A DNA stretch of 64,000 nt from Flaccisagitta enflata (GCA_965153355.1 OZ231128.1:36766001-36830000); one strand, 5' to 3'; positions 41,030-52,333 are shown, counted from the stretch's first letter. Made by a program: numbers and translations. The notes: generated from the letters alone by a model not told the origin.

Positions 41030-41122
41030 AGAAGAAGGAGAGGAAGAAGAAGAAGAAGAAGAAGAAGAAGAAGAAGAAGAAGAAGAAGAAGAAGAAGAAG
41101 AAGAAGAAGAAGAAGAAGAAAA
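41030..41122. repeat. (GAA)n microsatellite
   Basis: About 30 AAG units between the C element and a type A element. Confidence 0.9.
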
Positions 41123-41261
41123 ATAGACAAAGAAGACACGGCAAGACAGTCGCGGACGGTTGGGCAGGAGCAGTTATGCAAAAAACCGCCTGGAATTCAA
41201 AAATGTGACGGACGGACCGACCGACACGGCAAGGTGTAGAGTCGCGTTTCCGCGACTAAAA
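41123..41261 (+). mobile_element. Hairpin-end element (type A), short
   Basis: It has GACACGGCAAGACAGTCGCG, GACGGTTGGGCAGGAGCAGT, ATGTGACGGACGGACCGACC, CACGGCAAGGTGTAGA and hairpin GTCGCG-TTTC-CGCGAC followed by TAAAA. It matches the copy at 63443-63626 closely. Confidence 0.8.
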
Positions 41262-41436
41262 ACAGCACATCAACAATGAAAAAAATGCGTCGAAATAAAA
41301 AGAAAGTGTTATTCAACGTCCTGTGGAGGAAGCAAAGACTCCAGCTATGAGCCATTGATTTAATGCGGAAAAAGCCCCACTCACTGCCAAGAGCCTGGTT
41401 TATGAGGGAAAAAAACGAGGCCGAAGTTTGATTGAT

Positions 41437-41674
<238 letters not shown>

Positions 41675-41689
41675 TGCATGAGATTTATT

Positions 41690-42394
41690 CAAGGATAAAT
41701 GTTGCATTTTTGACACACATGAATTTGGGTGCTCAATCAAACGCAATCACTTCCGTCGTGACACTTTTTCATCGTTTTGACTAAAATTTGTGTTTTGTGT
41801 TTTTAGTTTTGTATTTTGTGTTTTCCTGATATACAGATTTTATATAGATTGTAGGCCCTCAGTGGGCATTCAAACTTGCGGTTAAACTGCCAAACATTCT
41901 AGATATATGACATTTCATTGCACAAAAAAGTGTAGGTGAATCAAAAGTTCAATACGATTTAAAGGCGATAGATATGTTTTTACGAATCAAAACGCTTCAT
42001 GAAAATTTTTCAGTTTTGCTGAGAAGCTTGACGGCTTAAGATAAGAATACGAGTATATACAAGAACACACTAATTCAAGAAAGGTAGCAACATTAAAACT
42101 ATCTATGTATAGGCGAACTAGATTCAACTACTGTACTTCTTCCACCGCGGAAATAGATGGATTTGAGAGCTGATAAATTGATATACCGACGGTTTTGAGA
42201 GTTGATGAATTGACTGATAAATGGTTGCTTTTTGGTGTTTTATTCATGGAATGACAAACTGAGATTTAATGAATTTGTGTGTTTAGTGTTTGTGTTTAAT
42301 GAATGTGATTGGTTTATAATTCACACAGAAATAGTGTACTGAAATAACAAAGAAATCAACAACTATGGGTAGAAAAATAAATAATTTTACGAAT
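41690..42394. other. Spacer, may include the 3' UTR of the non-LTR relic
   Basis: AT-rich sequence downstream (on the - strand) of the reverse-transcriptase relic. No clear tail or target duplication was found. Confidence 0.3.
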
Positions 42395-42657
42395 TAAATG
42401 AACATAGACGCCAAAGAGTCGCGGATAAGATCAAGATTACATGAAAAGACGCGCAAGTTAGTTGCAGGATTTTTCACGAATTCGATGAGAGAATTCAGAG
42501 TGCCTTTTCTCTACCAACTCTTCCCATGTTGGTTTACCAAGAAAATGTTGGAGGTCGGTTACACTTTGATACCAGCGATAACCAAACATTTTGCGATACA
42601 CAGAGTTATAGGCCACACGCAGCTGACTTATCTCATCACGGTTGCAGACGTTACAGT
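42395..42657 (-). pseudogene. Non-LTR retrotransposon relic, C-terminal piece
   Basis: On the - strand VCNRDEISQLRVAYNSVYRK and FGYRWYQSVTDLQHFLGKPT, then WEELVEKR, match the region following the reverse transcriptase domain in non-LTR elements (L-R-V-A-Y-N ... F-G-Y pattern). It continues the protein that stops at about 44693, after removal of the 2 kb between. Stops follow soon after. This is a decayed copy. Confidence 0.7.
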
Positions 42658-42797
42658 TGAGACTGAAATTTGGGCCTTGAGACTGGGATTTGAGGAGGGG
42701 GGGGGTACGAAGAAGAAGACGAAGAAGGAGGAGGAGAAAATTCCCCATATGTGTGAAAGCGTAGGTCATCGACCCCTTCGGGGCCGCTGCCCAAACA
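42658..42797. mobile_element. C element (alpha type) fragment
   Basis: Two minisatellite units (GAAATTTGGGCCTTGAGACT) and a right end ATATGTGTGAAAGCGTAGGT, CATCGACCCCTTCGGGGCCG, CTGCCC are present. The left end is missing at the junction with the non-LTR relic. Confidence 0.65.
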
Positions 42798-42859
42798 CTA
42801 TTTAAGCCCTAACTTCACTGTTTTATGGCTTGATGGAGAAGAAACCCATAGATTTAACA

Positions 42860-43815
42860 GGCCCCAAGGGTGATATGTGGTCAGCGATACTATCTAGGAA
42901 AAAAAGTTTAGCAGCACTTTAGGTTGATGGTATGTTACCCCCCTCATAGGCTCAAGGCACATGTCCCTGATTGTTTTTGGTTATTTTTGTATGTATACTA
43001 ACTAGAACAAGAGAGAAAAACAATCTTCAATCCTATTCTGGGACCGCGAGCTTAATTTGTTGTTTGCAACTACAGTAGGTGGTTGTGGTAAAAATAATAG
43101 ATTTTGGTCATTTTGGCTGCAAAATTGAGCTACATTTCTTTACACATCTGATAAAAAATCCATGAGTTCATAAAACTAGAGCTCAAGAGCTAACCAGTGG
43201 TGCAATCTGCATGTTTCTATTATTTTTTGGTAAAATTTGAGAGTATTTTAAAGATAGAAGAGTAAAAGAAAAAAAAATCGCCATTTTTGAAAGTACATGA
43301 TCAACTTCAAACTGATGGCATTTTTAAACGGTTTGAAGCACAGAGACGAGATTGCGCTCAGATTTTAGATTTTTTGAAGAAGATAAAAATGCTCATGAAT
43401 TTTGTCTATTTATCTTAACAAGAAGTTAAGATATATCTTTTTAAAGGTGCTGCTAAACTTATTTCCTAGATAGTACCCGTCACCCTTCTTTGTGTGATTG
43501 TGAATTGGAGTAAGAGGCAGCAGGGAAGTGGTGCTGAAGGGGACGAAGTCCTGTAGAACACAGATTATTGCCTCGCTGTGGTATGCTACAAGCTCAACGT
43601 GGCAGCTGATCTGAAACTGATAAGGCTGGGTTGAGGTCTGAGATGGCTAATTTGAAGCTTGAGAGAGCAGATTTGAGGCTTGAGAGCACTAATCTTAGGT
43701 CTGACAGGGTGCATATGATGCCCGGGAGCGGATTTAAGGCCTGGGTTGCCCCCTGAGGCCTGGGAGGCCAGATTTGAGGACTAAGAGGTCAGATTTTAGG
43801 CCTGAGTGGGAATAT
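42860..43815. mobile_element. C element (beta type) interrupted by a MITE
   Basis: GGCCCCAAGGGTGATATGTG and GTCAGCGATA at 42861-42889 continue at 43474 with TACCCGTCACCCTTCTTTGT, then GGGGACGAAGTCCTGTAGAA and CACAG, and about ten irregular minisatellite units to 43815. The inverted right end is not seen. Confidence 0.7.
42890..43473. mobile_element. MITE with TA duplication, nested in the C element
   Basis: Inverted ends CTATCTAGGAAA(A/T)AAGTTT-AGCAGCACYTT, about 30 bp, flanked by TA (42888-42889 and 43474-43475). No coding frame is present in 584 bp. TA flanks suggest a Tc1/mariner-type mobiliser. Confidence 0.85.
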
Positions 43816-43954
43816 TTGAAATTGCTATGAAAATGAATTCAAACGCAGATACCTGAAATTAGAAAAAAAGTTTGTCTCATTTGAATCTGGTTTCTACCTG
43901 TTAAGGTAATACTCATTTTGAAACATGTTTTCGGAGCTTCTTTTGAATCGATTG

Positions 43955-44200
43955 AAATTCTAAGAACGATCGTCTTCACGCAGTACCTGCTATGAAAGTT
44001 GGCCAACAAAATGTCTTAGGTAATATTTCGATAATAGAGAATATTCGAAGAAAATGTTTCCTGTTATCGAAAATTAGTATCAATGGCAGTTCTAAGAATG
44101 ATCGTTTTCACGCGAAACTTGATAAGTATGAGGTTATTTTCTAAAAATGGAGAAAATTCAAAGAAAAGTTTTCTTGTTACCTAAAATTAGTATGAATTGT
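43955..44200. repeat. Two-copy tandem repeat, about 120 bp
   Basis: TCTAAGAACGATCGTCTTCACGC near 43960 and TCTAAGAATGATCGTTTTCACGC near 44092 each lead into GAAAATTAGTAT(C/G)AAT. Confidence 0.7.
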
Positions 44201-44297
44201 CAATTGGTATATAAACGGGTCCCAGAGTTGAAGCATTCACTTTGTCCCTCAAAAAGAGCAAAGTTTACCGTCTTGATTTTTCTGTTTTGAAAACAAG

Positions 44298-44386
44298 GCG
44301 AGGAGAAAGAGAAAAAAGAAACAATCAGGAATACCCATTTTTATCTATATTCCTGATGGTTTCTTTTTTCTCTTTCTCCCCGCCGC
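44298..44386. repeat. Near-perfect hairpin with purine/pyrimidine arms
   Basis: Arms of about 37 bp, GGCGAGGAGAAAGAGAAAAA... and its inverted partner ending TTTCTCCCCGCC, enclose about 15 bp. It may be a small foldback element or a structured RNA; nothing distinguishes these. Confidence 0.75.
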
Positions 44387-44589
44387 AGCTCAAGCCTTTC
44401 ACTAAGTAAGAGAAAGATCAGAAATTTTATGGTATGAATTGTCCTCAATGTGGGCCACAGGTAAGATGTGGTGCGCTGGTAATTTTTTTGACAATGAAAA
44501 ACTAGTCAAAACTCTTTATAATGAGCGGATGGTCAGGGGCAGAGATCGGGAGCTGATTTAGTCATTGAGCAGTAACAGTGGTGCATGGA

Positions 44590-44646
44590 AAAACGCTGCC
44601 CAACCACATGCAACTAGGGTGGCCATGAATCTGGCCTTGTTTTAAC
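44590..44646 (-). mobile_element. Hairpin-end element (type A) 5' end
   Basis: On the - strand AACAAGGCCAGATTCATGGC, CACCCTAGTTGCATGTGGTT and GGGCAGCG are the family start. The 3' remainder is not evident. Confidence 0.6.
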
Positions 44647-44662
44647 TTGCGATCTTCCTGGT

Positions 44663-44700
44663 CCCTAATTTTTAAGTTGCGGACACGCAACTCTATAAGA
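44663..44700 (-). mobile_element. Hairpin-end element 3' end (GTTGCG variant)
   Basis: On the - strand TATAGAGTTGCGTGTCCGCA-ACTTAAAAA ends in a perfect GTTGCG...CGCAAC stem. It abuts the non-LTR relic directly. Confidence 0.6.
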
Positions 44701-45165
44701 GGCATAAGAGGCAATCTCGATGGCATATGTCATGAGCGGGATGCAACTAGATTCTGCCAATTGCAGCGTGACAAGTTCGTCGGAATGACCGTCGATTCTG
44801 AATACGGAGTTGGCGCAACGATAGAACTTTTTTACACGTTCTTGGATAGAGCAATCAAAGACTTTATTGCTATTCAGCATAACTCCTAGGTAGGACCATT
44901 GATTTACCCATTTAACTTTTTTGCCTTCAATCTTCACATCAACAATAAAGTCCCCTTTTTTCCCATAGACATAGTAGAGGCACTGTCTTTTTGACATTGA
45001 GACAAATATCCCACTCTTGGCAATACTCCGCACATGCATTTAGAAGTATTTGGAGACCTCTGATGGATGGTGACAAAATTGACATATTGTCGGCGTAGAA
45101 GCCAACGCCAACGCCAAATTTCATCCGATACGAGATTAGTTTGTCGACATATATGTGTGTTGATT
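44693..45165 (-). pseudogene. Non-LTR retrotransposon relic, reverse transcriptase piece
   Basis: On the - strand VGFYADNMSILSPSIRGLQI (45102 leftward) is the catalytic-motif region, with YADN in place of YADD. ICLNVKKT follows. After a frameshift near 45000 comes GKKVKWVNQWSYLGVMLNSN, then RVKKFYRCANSVFRIDG and CIPLMTYAIEIAS. This order is standard for the end of the reverse transcriptase and thumb of non-LTR elements. Frameshift and mutated Asp make it inactive. It is interrupted at about 44693 and resumes at 42657. Confidence 0.8.
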
Positions 45166-45213
45166 TGATGAATTTTGGTTACATTTATCATTTATGATTT
45201 ATGTGTGTGTTGA

Positions 45214-45429
45214 TTTATTGAATTTTGGTTACAAAAGTAACAATCATTGCCCTTACCACTTTTGGTAAGCAATTTGCTTTTGGGTTAGATTGAGAGGGAA
45301 AGTTTTTCAGATTGTTTTTTTATGGAAAACGGGGAGTGGTGCGCGTATTAACTGGTCAGTGAGGGTTTTCAAGGCCCTCTTCCATTTATTTCAGTTTGGG
45401 TATAGTGAGGGATGTTGTTCCACTTTTCA
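45214..45429. repeat. Direct repeat, copy 1
   Basis: About 215 bp beginning GGTTACAAAAGTAACAATCA and ending GTTGTTCCACTTTTCAT. The second copy is at 45536-45748. Confidence 0.85.
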
Positions 45430-45535
45430 TACTAATCAGTACCTTGGATTAGAGTGTCCGTCGCATTAAGCTTGACCTCAATTCTATCCTCTAAGGGTAT
45501 GGTTTCTTAACAATGTTACCCTTGGGTGATTTGTA

Positions 45536-45748
45536 GAATTTTGGGTACAAAAGTAACAATCATTGCCCTAACTACATTTGGTAAGCAGTTTGCTTTTGGG
45601 TTAGATTGAGAAGGAATGTTTTTCAGATTGTTTTTTTTTATGGTAAACGGGGAGTGGGGCGCGTATTAACTGGTCAGTGAGGGTTCACAAGGCCCTCTCC
45701 TATTTATTTCAGTTTGGGTATAGTGAGGGATGTTGTTCCACTTTTCAT
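45536..45748. repeat. Direct repeat, copy 2
   Basis: About 93% like 45214-45429 by eye, 322 bp downstream and in the same orientation. Tandem duplication is more likely than an LTR pair, since no TG...CA ends, primer site or target duplication are visible. Confidence 0.85.
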
Positions 45749-46033
45749 GACTTACTGACGAACTTGAAAATTGGTGAACAGACTACCTGACGGCTTTGAA
45801 AATTAATGAATTGACTGACTGACTGACGGATTGAAGTACTTATAAATTGACTTACTGAGTAACGGATTAGGGAAATGATGAATTGACGTTTCCTGAAAAC
45901 ATGGTGACACCTCAGAAGAGGAAAAACGAAAAAGTGAAAGACTGAAAGACTGAAAGACTGAAAGACTGAAAGGAGCGTGGGCAAATTCAACAGGAAAAGT
46001 TAACCAATCTCGTCGTTTTTGAAGAAAAGACAA

Positions 46034-46037
<4 letters not shown>

Positions 46038-46091
<54 letters not shown>

Positions 46092-46092
46092 T
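46038..46092. repeat. (GA)n microsatellite
   Basis: About 25 GA units. Just upstream lies an (AAAGACTG) 8-bp repeat (45935-45973). Confidence 0.85.
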
Positions 46093-46279
46093 AAACAGGC
46101 GGAGACCTGGAGAGGGGAAGTGAGCAGTAAGAAAAACTTAAAAAGTTGAAAAAAAGATTTTCCTCCGTGAGAAACTTGATTCAATAATGGTTGTTTAGCT
46201 GGAAAAACAACAGAGCAGCACAAAAAAGAAAAAAGAATAAGGAAAGGGATGAAAAAAAAACATAAAACAAAAAACAAAA

Positions 46280-46700
46280 AACAAAAAGCAAAAACCAAAA
46301 AAAAAAAAAAAAAAAAAAACGAACAAAACGAACAAAACGAACTTCCTGTGGAAAAGGGAAGACTCCCAAAGGGGTTTTGGATGGCGAGAACATACGAGGG
46401 ATGTTTGCCTGAATCTACATTGTCATGACATGATTTAGTGTGTGCATTAGTGTAATCTTGCCAAAACCTGAACCCGCAACGGTAACAGTGTATGATGACA
46501 CACCTTGCTACCCATCGTACCATGCTAAACCATTTTTAGCATTCTTGCATCTTTCAACTATAAGACCCTTCAAAGAATAATTGGCGAGGGCATGATTTTG
46601 TCTTGTCACTTTACATGTGCAAAAATAAAGCTTGAATAATTGATTTTTTTTGGGGGGGGGGGGGCTTTCCAGTCCAAATGTACCGATTGAAAATCACGCT
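46280..46700. other. Spacer, A-rich and G-rich runs
   Basis: Poly-A with AAAAC units at 46255-46345 and a poly-G run at 46652-46664. AATAAAGCTTGAATAATTGA before the G run could be an old retroposon tail, but no body is recognised. Confidence 0.3.
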
Positions 46701-47045
46701 TGGAAATATCTGCTGACGGATGTACAAACCTCTTTAAGAGCAAATGTAAGAAAAGAAAAAAATGACAGTGCTGGGTTTCTGAAAGTAGAAAAAGAATGGG
46801 AAAAGAATGGGAGGGGGCCGGAGGGGGCGGCTGGGATTCATTAGTCTCAACCCTACTTGATTATTCACGCAAAAAAGGAGGAGAAAAGATAAGTAGCCAC
46901 GATTATTCATTCGAGACAAAAAACGGGAACAACCTCGCCTGCTGTGCATCAATACGAGCCTCACCACAGCGAATCCGCTAATAAGGCACAGTCGCGTTAC
47001 TTCACAAACGGCCGATTGATCAGTTATCGACATTGGAACTACATT

Positions 47046-47236
47046 TTTAGTCGCGTGCATGCGACTTTACAACCCGCTCTGTCCGTCCGTCCATCCGTCC
47101 GTCCGTCCGTCGGTAACACTTTGCTTTTTCGGCGTTTACGGGCAATTCTGGGTTTACTACTCCTGCCCCACAGCTTGGTTGGTCTATTTCATCACTGCCC
47201 CTGCCCACCCGCACGCGACTTAGGTAGCCTTGTTCA
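47046..47236 (-). mobile_element. Hairpin-end element (type A)
   Basis: TTTTAGTCGCGTGCATGCGACT (hairpin, 47046-47067) leads into GTCCGTCCGTCCATCC, TCGGCGTTTACGGGCAATTC, the doubled core, CCGCACGCGACTTAGGTAGC and CTTGTT. This is the inverted full structure. It ends AACAAGGCTACC on its own strand, a slightly shortened start. Confidence 0.8.
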
Positions 47237-47335
47237 ACTATATAAGACTTTCTTACCATAGACACAGAAATGGATGATCATCACTGAATTCGGGTCAGGA
47301 CAACAAGACCAGTCCATAAAGCTCCATAGAATAAG

Positions 47336-47393
47336 GTGAATTGGTGGTGATTAGGGGGTGATAGGGGGGTGACGGGTACTTATTTTTCATGGT
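47336..47393. repeat. Fragment of the 82-bp repeat
   Basis: AGGTGAATTGGTGGTGATTA, GGGGGTGATAGGGGGGTGAC and GGGTACTTATTTTTCATGG are identical to 1157-1213, so the sequence next to the gap is dispersed. Confidence 0.8.
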
Positions 47394-47538
47394 CACTGGC
47401 CCAGAAGATGTTTTTTGTCTCTTCATATATCCAAGCAGAAAATAATATGTAAGTCAATATTTAGCTGACCAGTTGGGTTTGAGAAAAAAATTGGTCTACA
47501 GAGTCTCGCTTGTCGCCGTCTTCGTGCCTAATGTACAA

Positions 47539-48150
47539 TACGCTGAGGAGAATACACTTTTTTTCATGCAGGGACCCAGAGGAGGGCCCAGATTTTTTTA
47601 ATTTGATGTAATAAATGTATTCTAAAAATTTTAGGATCATAGCCATTCTTAAACCTTCATCATATTGCACCTGGAAAATGGTTCATCCTTAAAGGGGCCA
47701 AAATTTCAAAATCATTTTTCCTCAAATCTGATGCCAGATTCAGATTCCTCGTAAAAAATTATGTCAGATACTATATTTGCTTTTTTCAAAATTTTGTTTT
47801 TAAGCTGAAAAAATGCATTTACCTCCAAAAACAAGGGTTTTTAAAAAACAAGGTCTTTTTAAAGGTTTTTTGCCTTTTTTTCAGCTCAAAAACAAAATTT
47901 TGAAAAAAGAATCTATAGTATCTCACATAATTTTTTACAAGGAATCTGAATCTGGCATCAGATTTGAGGAAAAATGATTTTGAAATTTTGGCCCCCTTAA
48001 GGATGGACCATTTTTCAGGTGCAATATGATGAAGGTTTAAGAATGGCTATGATCCTAAAATTTTTAGAATACATTAGTTACATCAATATAAAAAAATCTG
48101 GGCCCTCCTCTGGGTCCCTGCATGAAAAAAAGTGTATTCTCCTCAGCGTA
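47539..48150. mobile_element. Foldback element with 8-bp duplication
   Basis: Duplications ATGTACAA (47531-47538 and 48151-48158) flank ends TACGCTGAGG and CCTCAGCGTA. The arms, about 300 bp each, pair nearly completely, so the element is one large palindrome. No coding capacity. An 8-bp duplication fits hAT or Mutator-like mobilisers. Confidence 0.9.
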
Positions 48151-48173
48151 ATGTACAAGTTTCAATTCATTGT

Positions 48174-48336
48174 ACAGGACCCCGCCTCATCGGTCCCATT
48201 GGGATTGAAGAGTATTCGACTTTATCTCAGGTTCACCTTTAAAAAGAGGTGAAATCACATCAAAAACTATCATTTAGGACCTCAAAACGTTAACCTTTAC
48301 TGATGAGGAACCTTTAAAGGCGGGTCTGTTATTGCA
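48174..48336. mobile_element. Pogo-like MITE, degraded
   Basis: After TA it starts CAGGACCCCGCCTCATCGGT and CCCATTGGGA, and near the end has GAACCTTTAAAGGCGGG. It is clearly related to the intact copy at 57511-57677; its right end has decayed. Confidence 0.7.
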
Positions 48337-48478
48337 TTTAATCAAACAGTTTTCTTATTTACCATGATTACAAACTTATCACAAAAAAGATCATTCATTA
48401 TTTGATTTGATGTTAACTATTTCAAGTTCCCTCACCTCATCTCACCTGATAGTATAGATACATACGTTAAAACCATTC

Positions 48479-48522
48479 ATACATTCATTCATTCATTCAT
48501 TCATTCATTCATTCATTCATTC
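48479..48522. repeat. (CATT)n microsatellite
   Basis: About 11 CATT units. Confidence 0.9.
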
Positions 48523-49128
48523 ATCTTGAACTCAGGGTCGCTACGGAAGTTGAAAACCAATACCAAAATTGGAGCCTTTTTTTTATGAACCGGAGAGAAG
48601 AAAAAGATTCTTTGGATTTGGCGCAACATACACACTTTTTGACTGTCAAATCCAGGCAGAAACAAATTTAAGAGGAGGGAAAAAGTAAAAAAAAAAAAAA
48701 AAGAAATTGAGTGGAAAATGGCGGAACTGAGAAAGGAAAAAAAAAGTGAAAGACGCCAAAGAGCAACTGAAGAGGAGGGAATAAATATCTTAAAAGGGAA
48801 AATGTAGAGACTTTTCAGCCATAAATAGAAAGCGGAGGAATTGAAAAAAAAAAAAAAAAAAAAAGAATAAAAGAAAAGTGGCGTGATAAATATCCTTGGA
48901 GTTATGTCTGTTTATCATTTTCTTTTATGCGTTTTTGATTTGAGTGAATGAAGCAGCTGCTTCTTGTAAATTCATCTCATCTCGATTGTATTTATGATAC
49001 GCTCATGTGGCAAAGTTCTGGGAAAGGAGGAACAGGGAAAGTGGTGCTTCATCTGTTTTCGGTTAGTAACACGTTTATCATTTAAAGCAACTCACAATCT
49101 TTGATGAAAACAGAGGAAGAAAGTCTTG
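48523..49128. other. Spacer, no gene seen
   Basis: Poly-A runs at 48688-48704 and 48845-48864 and purine-rich sequence; nothing coding is supported. Confidence 0.35.
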
Positions 49129-49316
49129 TTTTTAGTTGCGTGCTACGCGACTCTACACCCCGCTTTGTCGGTCCGTCCGTCCGTCCGTCCATCGGTCACA
49201 CTTTACTTTTTTGGGGGTTTGGGGGTTTTTTGGCCTCACCGTTCCTGCCCAAATGATCTGGTGACCTCAACTATGGCCCCTGCCCACCCGCACGCGACTG
49301 GGGTAGCCGTGTATGT
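49129..49316 (-). mobile_element. Hairpin-end element (type A), 5' end replaced by (CAC)n
   Basis: Hairpin GTTGCGT-GCT-ACGCGAC, CTCTACACCCCGC, a GTCC array and CCGCACGCGACTGGGGTAGC-CGTGTATG follow in order. Where the inverted GGCCTTGTT should come, the CAC array starts instead. Confidence 0.75.
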
Positions 49317-49591
49317 CACCACCACCACCACCACCACCACCACCACCACCACCACCACCACCACCACCACCACCACCACCACCACCACCACCACCACCAC
49401 CACCACCACCACCACCACCACCACCACCACCACCACCACCACCACCACCACCGACACCACCACCACCACCACCACCACCACCACCACCACCACCACCACC
49501 ACCACCACCACCACCACCACCACCACCACCACCAATACCACCACCACCACCACCAATACCACCACCACCACCATCGACACCACCACCACCA
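49317..49591. repeat. (CAC)n microsatellite
   Basis: About 90 CAC units with rare GAC, AAT and ATC interruptions, set between two type A elements of the same orientation. Confidence 0.95.
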
Positions 49592-49620
49592 ATTGCGCGC
49601 CAACATCGCCTTCTTTTCCG

Positions 49621-49833
49621 TTTTAGTCGCGTGCACGCGACTCTACAACCCGCTTTGTCCGCTGGTCGAGTCGGCTGGTCGCCGGGTTGGCCGGCTGGTC
49701 GGGTCACACTACTTTTTTTATGATTTATTGAGCTTTGACTACCGTTCCCGCCCAAATGGTCTGGTGACCAAATATGGCCCCTCGGTCCACCCGCACGCGA
49801 CTTTTGATAGGCCGTGGAATCCCACCCTTGTTT
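49621..49833 (-). mobile_element. Hairpin-end element (type A)
   Basis: TTTTAGTCGCGTGCACGCGACT is the best hairpin in the window. GTCGGCTGGTCGCCGG-type array units, CCGTTCCCGCCC, CCACCCGCACGCGACTTTTG and CCCTTGTT follow. The tetranucleotide array is GGCTGGTC-like rather than GTCC. Confidence 0.8.
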
Positions 49834-50660
49834 TTTTTACTATGCAGCAAAATTCTTATCGTTGATTCTCTTCTTTTTTTTTCACTTTTGTTTCTTTTTT
49901 TCTTTTTTTTTCAATTCTTTCCTGTTTTTCTTTCTTTCCTTCTTTTTTTTCCTCCTTGTCTTTTTGTTTCTTTTTTCTTTCTATCGTTCGTTCTTTTTTT
50001 TTTCATTCTCCGCCGCTGCTTTTTGCGCCGACTCGAATTCAACGAATAAATTTGAATAATCTCTCAAGTTTCAACCGGCCGTTTCCGGCGCACTTCTGTT
50101 TCCGTGTATTTATCAGGCTTCATTTTGTTTGTCTGTTTGTTTATCACGTTCTCTATTTGTGTGTGTTTTTTCCCTTTGTTTGTTTTATGTTTGTTTGCTT
50201 TGTCCATCCGTCTGTCTGCCTGCCCATCGTAGTTAGTCGTAATGCTCTCTCTCTCATCTCTCTCTCTGTGTTATTCACCCTCTTTCGTCCGGTTTAGTGA
50301 GTATTTGTCCCTGTCCCTGTGCGTATATGTCATTGCTTCCGCTTTTCCTTAGCTCAATCCTGACGCATGATTCTAAGCGGAAATGCTTGGGGGTTGTGGT
50401 AGCGTGGGGCTGTGGTAAGGAGTGTGTGATGCGTGAGAATGTGAGTTTGAGGAAAACAAGACGTTTTGCTTCATTGTTCATTTGACTGGTTTCGCTCTAT
50501 TGATTTGAAATGCACTCGTGGCCATTCTAGTGTTGAAACCTATCTCTGCTGTCATGCTTGCCTTTATGGCGACTGTTTACATCATTCAACGGCGATTACG
50601 CAATTTTGTGTTACGCAATTTTGTGAATCTCATTTGATAAGATGCTCGCAACGCAATTTA
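49834..50660. other. T-rich spacer, no gene seen
   Basis: Poly-T with TTCTTT units to about 50010, then CT- and GT-rich sequence. Frames here are composition artefacts. Confidence 0.35.
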
Positions 50661-50664
50661 GTTC

Positions 50665-50668
<4 letters not shown>

Positions 50669-50740
<72 letters not shown>
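50669..50740. repeat. (GT)n microsatellite
   Basis: About 36 GT units. Confidence 0.9.
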
Positions 50741-50743
<3 letters not shown>

Positions 50744-50934
50744 ATGTGTGCTTGCGCTTGTGTGTATTTGTCTCAATTTGAATAGTGTCGCGTGTCTAAG
50801 GCTCGTGCGCGTGGGCCGATGTCAGACTGGCCGATGGTAATTAAAATGCGGAAAATCGGATCACTTTTCTCTTCATCTTCCACTTCATGCCGTCGCAAGA
50901 AAAAAAAAAGAGACAAGCCTGGCATCCGTTTTCT

Positions 50935-51400
50935 ATCATTCTCTGGAAGACTCTGTCTCTGTCAAGCAGGCTTGAGCATTCTATCATTCTCTAAAAGACT
51001 CTGTCTCTGTAAAGCAGGCTTGAGCATTCTATCATTCTCTGGAAGACTATGTCTCTGTCAATCTGGCTTGGGCATGCTATCATTCTCTGGAAGACTCTGT
51101 CTCTATCAAGCTTACTTGGGCATTCTATCTTTCTTGAGAAAACTCTGTCTCTGTCAAGCTGGCTTGGGCATTCTATCCTTTTCTGGAATTGAAAACTGTC
51201 TCTCTTGAGCTGGCTTGGACATTCTATCTTTCTTGTAAATACTCTGTCTCCGTCAAGCTGTCTTGGGCATTCTATCATTCTCTGAAAGACTCTGTCTCCG
51301 TCAAGCTAACTTGGGCATTCTATCCTTCTTGAGAATACTCTGTCTTTGTCGAGCTAGCTTGGGCAATGGGCATTCTATCATTCTCTAGGAGAGTAGAAGA
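50935..51400. repeat. 48-bp minisatellite
   Basis: About nine units built from CATTCTATCATTCTCTGGAA, GACTCTGTCTCTGTCAAGC and NGGCTTGGG. The frames on both strands through it are repetitive only. Confidence 0.9.
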
Positions 51401-51531
51401 CTTTGTCTGTGCCTCTGAGACGCCTTCTGTCATTCTTTAGAAAGGCTTTGTTTACCTCATGCTATCTTCATGTCTCTCATCCGATTTCTATCATTCTTCT
51501 CTCTCTCATCCGATTTCTATCATTGCATTCT

Positions 51532-51562
<31 letters not shown>

Positions 51563-51684
51563 TTCTCAAAGACCATTTAATAAGCCATTAGCGAGAAGGC
51601 GGCTGTTAGTCAAGGAACTACAACGGCACTATCCAGTATATCAGACCGATTAGACATGTATAGCAAGGTTTTAATTATGTTCGT

Positions 51685-51835
51685 TTTCTGAAATGAAGTA
51701 TTTTTTTCTTACTCGGTCTCCTAGAAGAGACAGGCTTGTTTTTCATTATTGTCATGCATTTTCTGTCTCATCATCCTTTGAAATGAAGTATTTTTTTCTG
51801 ACTCGGTCTCCTAGAAGAGAGAGGCTTTTTTTCAT
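51685..51835. repeat. Two-copy direct repeat, about 60 bp
   Basis: GAAATGAAGTATTTTTTTCT, GACTCGGTCTCCTAGAAGAG appears near 51691 and 51780. Confidence 0.8.
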
Positions 51836-52333
51836 CCAACTCTCGTCTTTCCCGATTGTCCTCACAGCCGACGAAAGGATGGAGTGAGGTACGATAAAGA
51901 CGCAAAATGAGCCATGTTGCCATTGTATGGCCTATGCAAGATTTACTCATAGTAATTGCCTTTAAATTGTCTTCCATAAGACAACAACCATTTTCCTAAA
52001 GTAGATGGCACTTTTGTCCATTTCAATCACTTTCAGACAACGACGATATTATCCCCTCCATATTATGGAATCGGATGATGAAAAATTGTGATGCCCAGAA
52101 AGGGTAAGTGGGACAAAAATGATGGGAGCCTTGAGCAACTGCCCGGCTTTCACTATCCCTTTTCACTATACCCCACCCTTCCCTTTGGCCATCACTTCTT
52201 CTCTCTGATATGTATGAGGACCAACACCATCCCCCCCCCCTCTTTTGGCTTGTTTGTTTACTGTGGCATTTAGATCGTGTTTCAAACAGCTTTAGTCGAC
52301 CTCAGAATCCCTCAAGCCTCCCCCCCCTAAAAA

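Noticed and set aside
45214-45748. The two direct repeats as LTRs of a retroelement
   Set aside because: Only about 107 bp lies between them, with no TG/CA ends, primer-binding site or target duplication.
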